64,000 nt of DNA from Acidimicrobiales bacterium (GCA_022452035.1 JAKURV010000001.1:1-64000), one strand, 5' to 3'. Numbered from the stretch's first letter, positions 31,783 through 41,502 are shown. Notes: a model not told the origin generated them from the sequence alone. Made by a program: numbers and translations.

Positions 31783-32874
31783 CTACGCCTCCAGTCGATC
31801 GTCGTAGTCGACCACCACCGTCCGCACGTCGAAACGCCGGATGTCCTCGTCCAGTCCGGTCATCTGGTCCCGCCAGTTGTCCAGGTCAGTCAGTACCTCG
31901 CGCAGCCGGTCGGTGAGCCCACCGTCGGGGTACAGGGCCACCCCGGCCCAGTCCCCCACCAGCTCCGGATAGCTCAGGCGGTCGGGGAGGACCGGAACAC
32001 ACCCGGCGGCCAGGGCTTCCACCACGGCGACACCGAAGAACTCGTGGTGCGCAGCGCTCACCACAACGTCACTGCGCCCCAGGAGGTCCACGTAGTCAGG
32101 ACGGTCCAGGAAGCCGAACTGCACCACCCGGTCGCCCAGGTGGTCCTGGGCCTCGGTGAACTCCCGGGGGTCCACCCGCTCATTTTCCCCGGCCACGGCT
32201 ACAGCGAAGGGCACCCCCTCTTCGGCCAGCCGACCCAGGGAGTTAAAAACTGCTGTGGGATTCTTGTCGTGGTCCCACCGCTGGTTCCACAACACGAGAG
32301 GAACCCCGGACGCGTGAACACCGACCGTCCGCCGCGACACATCGGCCAGTTCCACACCAACCGGCACGACGTAGCACGACCCGGCCACGCCGGGGAGGAA
32401 GGCAGCGTGAGTTAGGTCAGGTGCCCGGTCCAGCAGAGCCGGGAGGGCTGCCAGCAGGCCGTCTCGCTGGAAGGCGGAGTTGAACCACACCTGGTCAGCG
32501 GCGGCCATGCCGCGCCAGTTCACAAGGGGGAACTCGTCGTCAGCCCGCTGGTTGGGACTGAGGGGATGGAGCAGCTGGTTTTCGTGGAGGTACAGCACGA
32601 CCGGGGGATCGCCGAGGAACCGCCGAGTTAGCCCCAGCCAGCCGGCCAGATCGACCATGCCCGACACCAGCACCACGTCCGGCGCCCCGTGCACGGCCAC
32701 CGCCTCCCGAGTGGCCTCGGCCAGGGTCAACGCGGCGCCCCGCATCCGCCAACGCCAGAACGCTCCCGGATGGGACACGGGGACCACCTCGTGGCGGCTG
32801 TGCCGGACCAAGCCGTTGGCCCACGCGCCGTGGGAACCGCCGTGGAACGGCTCAACTAGTAGGACCCGGGCCAC
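31783..32874 (-). CDS. QTMAN-like glycosyltransferase (DUF3524; tRNA-queuosine mannosyltransferase family)
   Basis: From the GTG at 32874 the protein has 363 residues. The N-terminal block LLVEPFHGGSHGAWANGLVRHSRHEV, followed by HPGAFWRWRMRGAALTLA, is the DUF3524 signature of the animal tRNA-queuosine mannosyltransferase (QTMAN/GTDC1) and its bacterial relatives. The C-terminal half is a GT-B donor domain with LWNQRWDHDKNPTAVF, FGFLDRPDYVDLLGRSDVVVS and HHEFFGVAVVEALAAGCVPVLP. By family I infer that it mannosylates queuosine in tRNA-Asp, but no queuosine gene is in the window. It starts 13 bases after alr. The 177-base gap downstream (31606-31782) shows nothing I can name. Confidence 0.8.
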   Translation of the reverse strand: MARVLLVEPFHGGSHGAWANGLVRHSRHEVVPVSHPGAFWRWRMRGAALTLAEATREAVAVHGAPDVVLVSGMVDLAGWLGLTRRFLGDPPVVLYLHENQLLHPLSPNQRADDEFPLVNWRGMAAADQVWFNSAFQRDGLLAALPALLDRAPDLTHAAFLPGVAGSCYVVPVGVELADVSRRTVGVHASGVPLVLWNQRWDHDKNPTAVFNSLGRLAEEGVPFAVAVAGENERVDPREFTEAQDHLGDRVVQFGFLDRPDYVDLLGRSDVVVSAAHHEFFGVAVVEALAAGCVPVLPDRLSYPELVGDWAGVALYPDGGLTDRLREVLTDLDNWRDQMTGLDEDIRRFDVRTVVVDYDDRLEA

Positions 32875-32887
32875 GATGAACCGCCCG

Positions 32888-33988
32888 CTATAGGTAGCGC
32901 CGGGGAGGTCGGGCACTCAGCGAGCAGAGGACCTCCCACGGGATCAGTCCAATGGCCTCGCCGACCTCGGCAGCACCGATCATCTCGTCGCCCTGCGCGC
33001 CGAGCAGGATTACCTCGTCGCCCAGGGCCACGGTGTCGTCGACCTCCACCATCAGGGCATCCATCGACACGACGCCCCGGAGCGGCCGTCGGCGACCCCC
33101 GACCAGTGCCTCACCAACCAAACCCCAGCGGCGAGGAAGGCCGTCGGCATAGCCCATGGGCACGGTTGCTAGCCGCGTCTCGTCCCCGCTTACCCATTGG
33201 TGCCCGTAGCCCACGCCCTCCCCGGCGTCCACCGTCTGCAGGTGGGTCACCTGGCTGCGGATGGCCATGGCCTGGCGCAACCCGAGCGGGGCGCAGTGGG
33301 GGCGGACCTCCGTGGAGGGCTCCACCCCGTAGACGCCGATACCAACCCGCACCAGGTTCCGTCGGGTGTCCGGGCGGCTGACCGTGGCCGCTGTGTTAGC
33401 CATGTGCACGATCGCCGGTCGGATCCCAGCCGACGCTAGGTCGTCCAGAGCAAGGTCGAAGCGCCGAACCTGCCGGTCGGTGAACGGGTCGTCGGGGACG
33501 TCGGCCACCGAGCAGTGGGTGAACACCCCTTCCAGGCCAAGGCCCAGGTCCTGGACCAGCCGGGCGGTGGTCAACGCCTCGGCGGGTCGGACCCCCACCC
33601 GATGCATGCCAGTGTCGACCTTGAGGTGGACCGGTGCCCCGGGATCGGCCACCGCGGCGAAGGCCTTGATCCCAGCCTCCGTGTAGACGGTGGGTCGAAC
33701 CCCACCCAGCATCACCACCTCGGCCATCTCTTCCTGTCGTGGCTCGGACAGCAACAGGATCGGGGCATCGAGCCCGCCGCCCCGCAGGGCGGCTGCCTCT
33801 TCCACCAGAGCTACAGCCAACCAAGTGGCACCAGCCCCGAGGGCCGCCTGGGCCACCGGCAGGGCACCATGGCCGTAGCCGTCGGCCTTGACCACCGCGC
33901 ACATCTCGGCCGGGGCTACTAGGTCGCGGAAGACAGCCACGTTGTAGGCCACCGCCTCAAGGTCCACCGTGACCCAGGTAGGGCGCAT
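32888..33988 (-). CDS. alr: Alanine racemase
   Basis: Alr makes D-alanine for peptidoglycan. The 366 residues have the PLP lysine in AVVKADGYGHG, HLKVDTGMHRVG, HMANTAAT, the PLP-contact RVGIGVYG, and the second catalytic base Tyr in GVGYGHQW. The usual VSMDQ motif reads VSMDAL. The ATG shares one base with the nnrDE stop (TGATG), so translation is coupled. Confidence 0.96.
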   Translation of the reverse strand: MRPTWVTVDLEAVAYNVAVFRDLVAPAEMCAVVKADGYGHGALPVAQAALGAGATWLAVALVEEAAALRGGGLDAPILLLSEPRQEEMAEVVMLGGVRPTVYTEAGIKAFAAVADPGAPVHLKVDTGMHRVGVRPAEALTTARLVQDLGLGLEGVFTHCSVADVPDDPFTDRQVRRFDLALDDLASAGIRPAIVHMANTAATVSRPDTRRNLVRVGIGVYGVEPSTEVRPHCAPLGLRQAMAIRSQVTHLQTVDAGEGVGYGHQWVSGDETRLATVPMGYADGLPRRWGLVGEALVGGRRRPLRGVVSMDALMVEVDDTVALGDEVILLGAQGDEMIGAAEVGEAIGLIPWEVLCSLSARPPRRYL

Positions 33989-35343
33989 CAGGCCACCGTT
34001 TGTCCGGAACCGTCCACGCCCAAAGCCACCAGAACGTCGACCAGCCTCGCTGATAGGTCCCCGGCCACTACCCCGGTGGCTGGGAGGCCGTCCAGGAGGC
34101 GTCCGTGGACGTGGGCAGCGGCAGCAGCGGCCTCTAGGGCACCAGCCCCCCGGGCCAGGAACGCTCCCAGGATGCCAGCCAGCACGTCACCGGATCCTGC
34201 GGTGGCCAGGCGGCGGTCACCCGCTGCGGCCAGCAGGACTCGTCCGTCTGGGTGGGCCACCACGGTGGTCGGACCTTTGAGCAGAACCACTGAACCCGTC
34301 CGTCCGGCCAGGCTGCGGACGGCCCCTATCCGGTCGGAACCCGGAGACTGCTCGGCCAGGCGTTCGAACTCGCCGTCGTGTGGGGTGAGGACGGCCTGGG
34401 GACCTGGTCGGATCGTCGTGCCGGCTAGGGCGGTTAGGGCATCACCGTCCACGACCAGCGGACGGTTCACCCCGTCCACCAGACGCCGGACCCCCTCCGC
34501 CACCTCCTCGGAGGTCCCCAGCCCGGGACCCACCACCAGGGCGGCAAAGCGCTCTAGGTCCGCATGGTCTGGGCCCGGAACGCTGTCGACCGGGTAGCGA
34601 ACCACCTCTACGGGGGCCTCGGCCTCACCCCACCCCGGGGTCGACAGGCGTACGTATCCGGCGCCCGCCCGTTGCGCGGCCTCGGCAGCTAGTGCGGCTG
34701 CCCCCTCCATTCCCACCGACCCGGCCACGACCCAGCAGGCGTTCGCCCACTTGTGGGTGTCGTCCGGCCGGTTGGGCACTAAACGGGCTACGTCGTCGTC
34801 GTCTACCAGGTGGGTCCGGGCCGACGAGGTGTCCAGGCCGATGTCGGCCACCTCCACCCGTCCAGCCAACCCCGGCCCGTCGGCAAACAGCAGGCCTGGT
34901 TTCAGGGCGGTGAAGGTGACGGTGCGCTGGGCCGACGTCGGTGCGCCCCGGGCCTCACCGGTCAGGCCGTCCACCCCTGACGGGAGATCTACGGCTAGCA
35001 CCGGAGCGTCGGTAGCCGGCGCTTCGTAGGACCGGCCCAGGCCGGTGCCGTAGGCGGCATCCACCACCAGATCGGCCACCGGTAAGCGACCGGGGGCATC
35101 AGCAGCGTCGACCACCGTGGTACGTACCCCCCGTCGCTCTAGGCGGGCCGCCGCTACCCGACCGTCGGCGCCGTTGGAACCCTTGCCGGCCACCACCACC
35201 ACGCGTCGCCCGTACGCCCCACCCATCAGATTCAGCGCGGCCCGGGCGACGGCGGCCCCGGCCCGGTCCACTAGGACCTCTGCCGATTCGGACGCCGCGG
35301 CGTCCGCGACCGCCATCTCGTCTGGTGTTAGGACGGGGATCAA
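33988..35343 (-). CDS. Bifunctional NAD(P)HX epimerase/dehydratase
   Basis: This repairs hydrated NAD(P)H. The N-terminal YjeF-type epimerase domain covers about 1-190, with LTPDEMAVADAA at the start, VVVAGKGSNGADGRVAAARL and the VDAAYGTGLGR and VDLPSGVDG segments. The C-terminal dehydratase is ribokinase-like, with NACWVVAGSVGMEGAAALAA, VVGPGLG, TPHDGEFERL, LLKGPTTVV and the GSGDVLAG motif. I placed the start at a TTG (35343), giving 451 residues; it has no clear ribosome binding site and is uncertain by a few codons. It lies 31 bases after acpS. Confidence 0.9.
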   Translation of the reverse strand: MIPVLTPDEMAVADAAASESAEVLVDRAGAAVARAALNLMGGAYGRRVVVVAGKGSNGADGRVAAARLERRGVRTTVVDAADAPGRLPVADLVVDAAYGTGLGRSYEAPATDAPVLAVDLPSGVDGLTGEARGAPTSAQRTVTFTALKPGLLFADGPGLAGRVEVADIGLDTSSARTHLVDDDDVARLVPNRPDDTHKWANACWVVAGSVGMEGAAALAAEAAQRAGAGYVRLSTPGWGEAEAPVEVVRYPVDSVPGPDHADLERFAALVVGPGLGTSEEVAEGVRRLVDGVNRPLVVDGDALTALAGTTIRPGPQAVLTPHDGEFERLAEQSPGSDRIGAVRSLAGRTGSVVLLKGPTTVVAHPDGRVLLAAAGDRRLATAGSGDVLAGILGAFLARGAGALEAAAAAAHVHGRLLDGLPATGVVAGDLSARLVDVLVALGVDGSGQTVA

Positions 35344-35374
35344 CGGAAGGCCCGGATCGGCCGGTGTCCGCCGG

Positions 35375-35740
35375 TCACAGCGCCACGACGGTGGCCTGGG
35401 CCAGCCGGTCACTGTGGCTCAGGGTGACCAGCCACCGCGTCACCCCGGCCCGTCGGGCCACCTCCAGCGCCTTACCGTGCAAAACCAGCGAGGGAGGGCC
35501 CAGGTCATCCCGCACTACCTCAATGTCGTACATGGCCATACCCCCCAGCCCCAGTCCCAGGGCCTTCAGCGCGGCCTCCTTGGCAGCGAAGCGGACCGCG
35601 TAGCGGCCCGCTGGGTCTACGTGGGCGTCAGCCCGGGCCCGCTCGTCGGGCCGAAACAGGCGATCGCGCAACGAAGGGGTTCGCTCCAACGACCGTCGGA
35701 AGCGGTCCACGTCCACCAGGTCCACCCCGATCCCGATCAC
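35375..35740 (-). CDS. acpS: Holo-[acyl-carrier-protein] synthase
   Basis: AcpS transfers phosphopantetheine from CoA to acyl carrier protein. The 121 residues are typical. GVDLVDVDRFRR at the start carries the magnesium Asp, and RYAVRFAAKEAALKALG holds the catalytic Glu and Lys. LVTLSHSDRLAQATVVA closes the fold. It follows the GlmS-like gene by 19 bases. Confidence 0.95.
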   Translation of the reverse strand: MIGIGVDLVDVDRFRRSLERTPSLRDRLFRPDERARADAHVDPAGRYAVRFAAKEAALKALGLGLGGMAMYDIEVVRDDLGPPSLVLHGKALEVARRAGVTRWLVTLSHSDRLAQATVVAL

Positions 35741-35759
35741 CGTGCCCCCTCCTGGCGGC

Positions 35760-38700
35760 TCAGCCGCGGAGCCGATCGGCGATGGCTAGCACCGGATCGA
35801 TCAGCAGGTCGTCGACGGGTAGGGAGGCCAGCAGGTCATCCCGTAGTTCCGGTTCCGTCTCGCACACAACGTCGCGCACGGCGCCGTAGCGATTGTCGTA
35901 GCCCTGGAGCACCCCGCGGAGGACTTCGGGGTCCAGGCGGTCGCGCAGCGACACGTGGAGAAGTGTCAGGCCGACTGTCTCTCGGTCCTTTACCTCGGGG
36001 ACCAGGACGATGGTCCGGTCGTCGCGGGCGCCCCGGGTCACCAGGACGTCACGCTCCCGGGCCACACGGTGCTTGGTTCCCCGCAGCGCTGGGTCCCGGT
36101 CGGTCCGCGACGGGATCCCAGTGGACACACCTCCCCGGTCGACAATGGCCAACGTAGGCGCCGGACCATCCAATCCGTCCACCCGGTACCGGGTGAAGCC
36201 GACCACGTCGGCCACCGCCGGATCGAGGGCCACCAGCACTCGCAGTGTTCGGTAGCTGAGCGAATCACGGGGGGCGCCGGCGTCTAGGACGGCCCGGGCC
36301 AGGCGGGCCTCCAGCAGCGTCTCGTCAGTCCGCGAGATACCCACCGTCACCGTTTTGGCCTGGTGCTTGATGGCGTCGATGGGACGGGTCAGCTCCTCGA
36401 CGGCCACCGTCAGGGCACCGGCCAGGTCGTCGAGCACCAGGGCCGGCGTACCGACCCGGCCGAACTCCAACTGGTAGGACTCCAGCGGCACATCCCCGAG
36501 GGCAAAGCGGAACAGGGTCGACAGGCGTACGGCAGTCGACGCCTCCAGGTGACCGTTCAGCCGACCATTGCGGAGCTCGTCGGAGAACGCTGTGGCTGCC
36601 AACCGCAGTTCGTCACGCAGGGCCCCATCTACCGAGGCTCCCGGCTCGGCCTCCGAGGATAGGAGGTACACCGCCTCCCGCTCGATGGCCGCGTGAGCCT
36701 CCCGTAGGGGCTGGGCCTGGGCGTCTATGGCCCGGGCCGCCTCGTAACCGAACAGGTGCCCAACCATGGTCGAGAGGACGAAGGACAGTCGGGGATGGAC
36801 CACTGGAACCAACACCACGTCCAGCGCCTCCGAGAACCGCGACGAGCCAGCATCGGCCACCACCACCGGGGCCGCCCGGTGAGCCCGGTAGATGGCCACC
36901 TCCTTGGCCACGTCGTCGGCCGTCGAGCCAACCAGCCCTGTGGCGCACACCAGGATCAACGGCTCGGCCGACAGGTCGATGTGCTTCTTATCCTCCGTGG
37001 CGTCGGCCGAAATCGATTTGTAGCAGAGCTCCGACAACTTGATCCGGATCTCCCGGGCAGCCACCAGGTTGGGTCCGCTACCCACCACGGCCCAGTGCCG
37101 GCGAGCCGGTGCGTGGCGATCAGCTATCTCGGCAATCCGGTCTCGCTGGGCCAGCACCTCGCCCATGGCCTCGGGCAGGTCACGCAGGCCGGCCAGCACC
37201 CCGGCACGGTCCGGCGCGCCGCCGACCCCGACTGCGTCGGCCACCGCTGCGGCTAACAGCACCCCGGCCACCGCCTGGGCATAGAAGGCCTTCGTGGAGG
37301 CCACGCTCATCTCCACGTCACGACCGTCAGACGTGTACAGCACCCCGTCGGACCGGTCCACTAGGTCGCTGTTTCGCCGGTTGACGATGGCGACCACCCG
37401 AGCCCTCCGGGCCCGGACCAGATCCACCGTGCGGTTCGTGTCGGTGGTGGTGCCGGACTGGCTGATGGCTACCACCAGGGTGTCGGACATGTCGGGCACC
37501 AGGCCAAAGCCCGAAAGCTCGGTGGCCGGCAGGTCGTCCACCTCGATGCCTGTTCCGGTCAACTCCTCGGCCAGTGAACGGGCCACCGATCCGCCGGCTA
37601 CCGCGGCGGTGCCCTGTCCGATAACCAGTACCCGCCGGATGGCGCCAGCGGCCAGTTCGGCCCGTAGGTCGTCGCACAGCACCTCGGACCCCAGACGAAC
37701 CCCAAGGGTGCCGTCGCCGTCTGCCACTAGGCGACCCCGCAGGGTGGAACGGACCGAGTCTGGCGACTCGCTGATCTCCTTGATCAGGAAGTGGGGGTGG
37801 TCCCCCCGGTCGATGTCCCGGGTGGTGACCTCAGCCCGAGACAGGTCGGCTGACGTGACCGGCAAGTTTCGGCCGTCGTATGACCGACGGGTGATGCCAT
37901 CCACGGAACCGGCACTGGCGGCGTCCAACTCCACGATCTGTCCCCGACTAGCCCCCGGGTCGTCGGGGTCGGCCGGTGTCTCGCCGTCCATCCTTAGGTA
38001 GTCGGCGGTCAACTCCACCACCCCGTAAGGCTCGCTGGCTACCACGAAGGTGTCCTCAGCCAGACCGACGAAGAGACCCTGACCACTCCCCCGCAGGGAT
38101 AACAACAGGCGGTCCGGGGCATCGCCGGTAGCCATGCCGATGGCAACCGAACCCTCGAAGGCATTCACCGTGCGCCGGAAGGCCTCCAGCCGTTCACGGC
38201 CAGCTGCCAGGTGGGCGGCGCACAGCGCGGGAACCACCTTGGCGTCCGTAGTGATCTCCGGAGCCAGGCTCAACCCCTCGGATGCGGCCAGGTCGGCATG
38301 GTTGTCCACGTCACCGTTCTGGACGACGGTGACCAGCGGCACCGTCTCCCCGTCGGCCCGGGTGGAGTCCACCGGGTGGGCGTTGGGTTCCGAGATGAGG
38401 CCCACGCTGGCCCAACGCGTGTGTCCCAGTAGGGAACCCTGCACGGCCGGGGCGGCCAGCGCCCGGGCTAGGAGCCTGTCGGCGACCAGGGCGGACCGAA
38501 GGACGGCCGTGTTGTCGCCCAGCTCGCCGATCTCGGCCGAGGCCTTCACCACGAATGCCAGGCCGCCACCGTCCAGCACCCGGACGCTGCCCGAGCGATG
38601 GAGTGGATCGGCCGAACGGGCAACCACCTCCGGATCGTGCTGGTCGATCCCATGGTTCCAAACCGTGATCTGCAGGCCGGCCGAGTCACGACCCCGGACC

Positions 38701-39173
38701 TCCAACCGGTCGAGAGCCGAGAGGGCCTGCTGGGCGGAAAGTAAGACGGCGAGACCGGCGTCACTGGGAACCGGCCGTTCCTGTCGTAGGGAGGTCACCC
38801 CAGCAAACGCGCCCAAGCGGTCTCGCGACACGGTCCAGAGGACGTCCCGGACGCGGACCAGGGCAGCGTTGGCCGCCTCCACGTCTGGAGATCCGGCGAC
38901 CGCGGCCTCCAGGCCGGCTAGGTGAGCCGGAACCGGTGCCAGGACCTCGTTGATCCGGCTGACCAGCGTGGGATCCCGATCCAGGGCCAGCAGCCCTGGA
39001 ACCCCGCACAGCAGCCGATCGGCCTCGCCCAGCAGGTCGGCGGCTTCCCCCAGGAGGTCCGGCTCGACCCGGGCCAGCAGGTCGACGGCCCCGACCAGCG
39101 GGGCCGTAATCCGCTCGGCCGTGGGGACCTTCCGGTCGGACGGTCGGCGGAGGACCGCGATGATGCCGCACAT
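35760..39173 (-). CDS. Oversized GlmS-like glutamine-fructose-6-phosphate aminotransferase, 1137 residues
   Basis: The ATG at 39173 gives MCGIIAV, so processing would expose the catalytic Cys. Normal GlmS has about 610 residues. Glutaminase landmarks are RGRDSAG (160-166), GHTRW (250-254) and NGDVDNH (286-292). In ordinary GlmS the RGxDSAG motif is near residue 30, so about 130 mostly helical residues are inserted. SIS1 (about 505-640) has ISQSGTTTDT and EMSVASTKAF (E621). SIS2 (about 685-830) has KHIDLSAEP (H731). IKHQAKTVTVG (936-945), the match to the usual C-terminal lysine motif, lies after another insertion of about 90 residues and is followed by about 190 more of unknown fold. It sits after glmM, so GlcN-6-P synthesis is the natural role; the extra parts may be regulatory. 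Confidence 0.82.
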   Translation of the reverse strand: MCGIIAVLRRPSDRKVPTAERITAPLVGAVDLLARVEPDLLGEAADLLGEADRLLCGVPGLLALDRDPTLVSRINEVLAPVPAHLAGLEAAVAGSPDVEAANAALVRVRDVLWTVSRDRLGAFAGVTSLRQERPVPSDAGLAVLLSAQQALSALDRLEVRGRDSAGLQITVWNHGIDQHDPEVVARSADPLHRSGSVRVLDGGGLAFVVKASAEIGELGDNTAVLRSALVADRLLARALAAPAVQGSLLGHTRWASVGLISEPNAHPVDSTRADGETVPLVTVVQNGDVDNHADLAASEGLSLAPEITTDAKVVPALCAAHLAAGRERLEAFRRTVNAFEGSVAIGMATGDAPDRLLLSLRGSGQGLFVGLAEDTFVVASEPYGVVELTADYLRMDGETPADPDDPGASRGQIVELDAASAGSVDGITRRSYDGRNLPVTSADLSRAEVTTRDIDRGDHPHFLIKEISESPDSVRSTLRGRLVADGDGTLGVRLGSEVLCDDLRAELAAGAIRRVLVIGQGTAAVAGGSVARSLAEELTGTGIEVDDLPATELSGFGLVPDMSDTLVVAISQSGTTTDTNRTVDLVRARRARVVAIVNRRNSDLVDRSDGVLYTSDGRDVEMSVASTKAFYAQAVAGVLLAAAVADAVGVGGAPDRAGVLAGLRDLPEAMGEVLAQRDRIAEIADRHAPARRHWAVVGSGPNLVAAREIRIKLSELCYKSISADATEDKKHIDLSAEPLILVCATGLVGSTADDVAKEVAIYRAHRAAPVVVADAGSSRFSEALDVVLVPVVHPRLSFVLSTMVGHLFGYEAARAIDAQAQPLREAHAAIEREAVYLLSSEAEPGASVDGALRDELRLAATAFSDELRNGRLNGHLEASTAVRLSTLFRFALGDVPLESYQLEFGRVGTPALVLDDLAGALTVAVEELTRPIDAIKHQAKTVTVGISRTDETLLEARLARAVLDAGAPRDSLSYRTLRVLVALDPAVADVVGFTRYRVDGLDGPAPTLAIVDRGGVSTGIPSRTDRDPALRGTKHRVARERDVLVTRGARDDRTIVLVPEVKDRETVGLTLLHVSLRDRLDPEVLRGVLQGYDNRYGAVRDVVCETEPELRDDLLASLPVDDLLIDPVLAIADRLRG

Positions 39174-39246
39174 GTCCTTGTGACTGCCCTTTCGCTCCAT
39201 CGCACCGACCGGCGGTCGGTGCACAGACTCTAGGAATTCTACGGGT

Positions 39247-40593
39247 TCAGATCCGGTCGGCCCGCTCGACAGCAGCCACCAAGCGGTCGGCCACCTCCGA
39301 GGCCTCAGCGGTGTCGTACGCCTCCACCATCACCCGGACGACTGGCTCGGTACCCGACGGTCGGACTAGCACCCGCCCGGTATCACCCAGTTCGGCCTCG
39401 GCGAGAGCCAGGTCGTCGGCCACCGCGGCCACCACCGCGGCCCCGTCCGAAGAAACGGGAACGGCGTGGAGGACCTGAGGGGCCCGGACCATCAGCTCCG
39501 TCGCCCGTTCACCCAGGGTCCGGCCACTGCGCCGGGCGGCATCCAGGGCCTGGATCCCGGTTAGCAGGCCGTCGCCAGTGGTCGCCAGGTCGCGAAAGAC
39601 CACATGACCCGACTGCTCGCCGCCCAGCACCCAGCCGTTGGTCTCTAGGGCCTCCAGCACGTAACGGTCGCCAACCGCCGTCTCGTGGACAGTGAGGCCG
39701 TGGTCGACCAGGGTCCGACGCAGCCCCAGGTTGGCCATCACAGTCACCACTACGGTGTCGCCGGGCAGGGCACCGCGCTGGTACCGGTCGATGGCACAGA
39801 TTGCCAGCAGGTCATCGCCGTCGAGCAGGGAACCGTCATCGGCCACGGCAAGCACCCGGTCCCCGTCACCGTCGAAGGCCAGACCGGCATCGGCCCCCGC
39901 CTCCACCACGGCGGCCCGTAGGTCTCCCGGGTGGTTAGACCCGCAGTCCTCGTTGATGTTGCGACCGTTTGGACAGGCGTGGAGCACAGCTACATCTGCC
40001 CCTAGGCGGGTCAGAACGTCGGCGGCGAACGCTGACGTGGCGCCGTTGGCACAGTCCACAACCAGGGTTAGGCCGGAAAGAGACCCGTTGCCGGCCGAGG
40101 AAGCCACCGCGTCGGCCCAGGGGGCTGCCCCATCCGGGTCGTCGGACCAGCTCGACGACCCGCCTCCTCCGTCCCGTCGCGGCTCGACATCCCATGCCGC
40201 CTGGACGGCGGACTGCACGACGTCGTCCAGCTTCCGACCGCCGGCGGAGAACAGCTTCACCCCGTTGTCGTACCAGGGGTTGTGGGAAGCCGAGACCACG
40301 GCACCGGCCACCCCGTCAGCGGCCGCCACGTGGGCTACGGCCGGTGTGGGCGCCACGCCGAGGGACAACACCTGGAGCCCACCTTCGGATAGCCCCTCAG
40401 CCAGGGCCAGCGACAACCCGGGACCCGACTCGCGGGTATCGCGGCCGATAACCACCCGGTCGGCACCCAGGAGCGGGGCGGCGGCCAGGCCGAGGGCGCG
40501 GACCGACGGTTCGTCGAGTCGGGTGCCGGCACGGGCGCGAACGCCGTCGGTACCGAATCGGAGGCCCGCCGGAGCGACCTCGGGCTCTGCCAT
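39247..40593 (-). CDS. glmM: Phosphoglucosamine mutase
   Basis: GlmM interconverts glucosamine-6-phosphate and glucosamine-1-phosphate for UDP-GlcNAc. From the ATG at 40593 the protein has 448 residues. It shows LRFGTDGVRA, the active serine loop AVVSASHNPWYDNGVKLF, the metal site AFDGDGDRVLAV, GGEQSGHVV and the phosphate loop VLVRPSGTEPVVRVM. It lies between rpsI and the GlmS-like gene on the same strand. Confidence 0.96.
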   Translation of the reverse strand: MAEPEVAPAGLRFGTDGVRARAGTRLDEPSVRALGLAAAPLLGADRVVIGRDTRESGPGLSLALAEGLSEGGLQVLSLGVAPTPAVAHVAAADGVAGAVVSASHNPWYDNGVKLFSAGGRKLDDVVQSAVQAAWDVEPRRDGGGGSSSWSDDPDGAAPWADAVASSAGNGSLSGLTLVVDCANGATSAFAADVLTRLGADVAVLHACPNGRNINEDCGSNHPGDLRAAVVEAGADAGLAFDGDGDRVLAVADDGSLLDGDDLLAICAIDRYQRGALPGDTVVVTVMANLGLRRTLVDHGLTVHETAVGDRYVLEALETNGWVLGGEQSGHVVFRDLATTGDGLLTGIQALDAARRSGRTLGERATELMVRAPQVLHAVPVSSDGAAVVAAVADDLALAEAELGDTGRVLVRPSGTEPVVRVMVEAYDTAEASEVADRLVAAVERADRI

Positions 40594-40633
40594 CGCCGCA
40601 GCGTAGGAGCCGGACCGGTGGTCCAACCGTCGC

Positions 40634-41026
40634 CTAGCGCTTGGAGTACTGCGGAGCCTTACGGGCCTTGTGGAGGCCGTACTTCTTGGACTCCTTCTTG
40701 CGGTCGTCCCGCTTCAGGAGGCCGGCCTGCTTGAGGGCGGGCCGACGCTCGGGCTCGAGCGCCTCCAGCGCCCGGGCGATCCCGAGCCGCATGGCCCCAG
40801 CCTGTCCGGACACCCCACCACCGTGCAGCGTGGCGTCGATGTCGTAGGCGCCCTCGGTGGCCGTGACCCGCAGCGGCTCCATGAACACCAGGCGGTGGCT
40901 CTCCGACGGGAAGTAGTCCTCGGCAGTCCGACCGTTCACTGTGACGGTGCCGTTGCCGGGACGCAGCCGGACGCGGGCGACCGACTCCTTGCGACGACCG
41001 GTGGTCTGGATGAGGGGGCTGGGCAT
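40634..41026 (-). CDS. rpsI: 30S ribosomal protein uS9
   Basis: The 130 residues start with [14 protein letters not shown], continue with [20 protein letters not shown] and end in the YSKR tail that reaches the P-site tRNA. It follows rplM by 14 bases; L13-S9 is a universal pair. Confidence 0.98.
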   Translation of the reverse strand: MPSPLIQTTGRRKESVARVRLRPGNGTVTVNGRTAEDYFPSESHRLVFMEPLRVTATEGAYDIDATLHGGGVSGQAGAMRLGIARALEALEPERRPALKQAGLLKRDDRKKESKKYGLHKARKAPQYSKR

Positions 41027-41040
41027 CGTGGACTCCTGGT

Positions 41041-41502
41041 TCAGGCCTTGCGGGCCCGTGCGTGGTCGATGGCCAACGGCTGCGGCTGCTGGGCCTCGTG
41101 CGGATGGTCGGGGCCGCGGTAAACCTTTAACTTGGTCAGTTGCTGGCGACCTAGGCGGTTCTTGGGGAGCATGCCCCGGATGGTCCGGCGAACCGCCTCC
41201 GCGGGCTTGTCGGCCAGCAACTTGCCGTAGGACCGGGTGCGAAGGCCGCCCGGATAGCCAGAATGGTCATAGACGTTCTTGTCGGTCGCCTTGGCGCCGG
41301 TCAGCACGACCTTGTCGGCGTTAATAATCACCACGTGGTCGCCGGTGTCGATATGGGGGGTGAACGTCGGCTTGTGCTTTCCGCGTAGGATCGCCGCCAC
41401 CTCGGAGGCCATGCGACCGAGGACGAGACCGTCAGCATCCACGAGGTGCCAGACGCGCTGAATCTCGCTGGCCTTGGGGGTGTACGTGGACACGGAAACC
41501 AC
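41041..41502 (-). CDS. rplM: 50S ribosomal protein uL13
   Basis: The 153 residues begin [20 protein letters not shown] and contain [32 protein letters not shown] and [11 protein letters not shown], the family hallmarks. A stable hairpin lies 34-55 bases upstream of the start. It pairs with rpsI downstream. Confidence 0.98.
   Translation of the reverse strand: MVSVSTYTPKASEIQRVWHLVDADGLVLGRMASEVAAILRGKHKPTFTPHIDTGDHVVIINADKVVLTGAKATDKNVYDHSGYPGGLRTRSYGKLLADKPAEAVRRTIRGMLPKNRLGRQQLTKLKVYRGPDHPHEAQQPQPLAIDHARARKA

Noticed and set aside
32875-32916. Upstream extension of the QTMAN-like gene to an earlier start
   Set aside because: It would overlap the end of alr, and the added residues do not match the family N-terminus.
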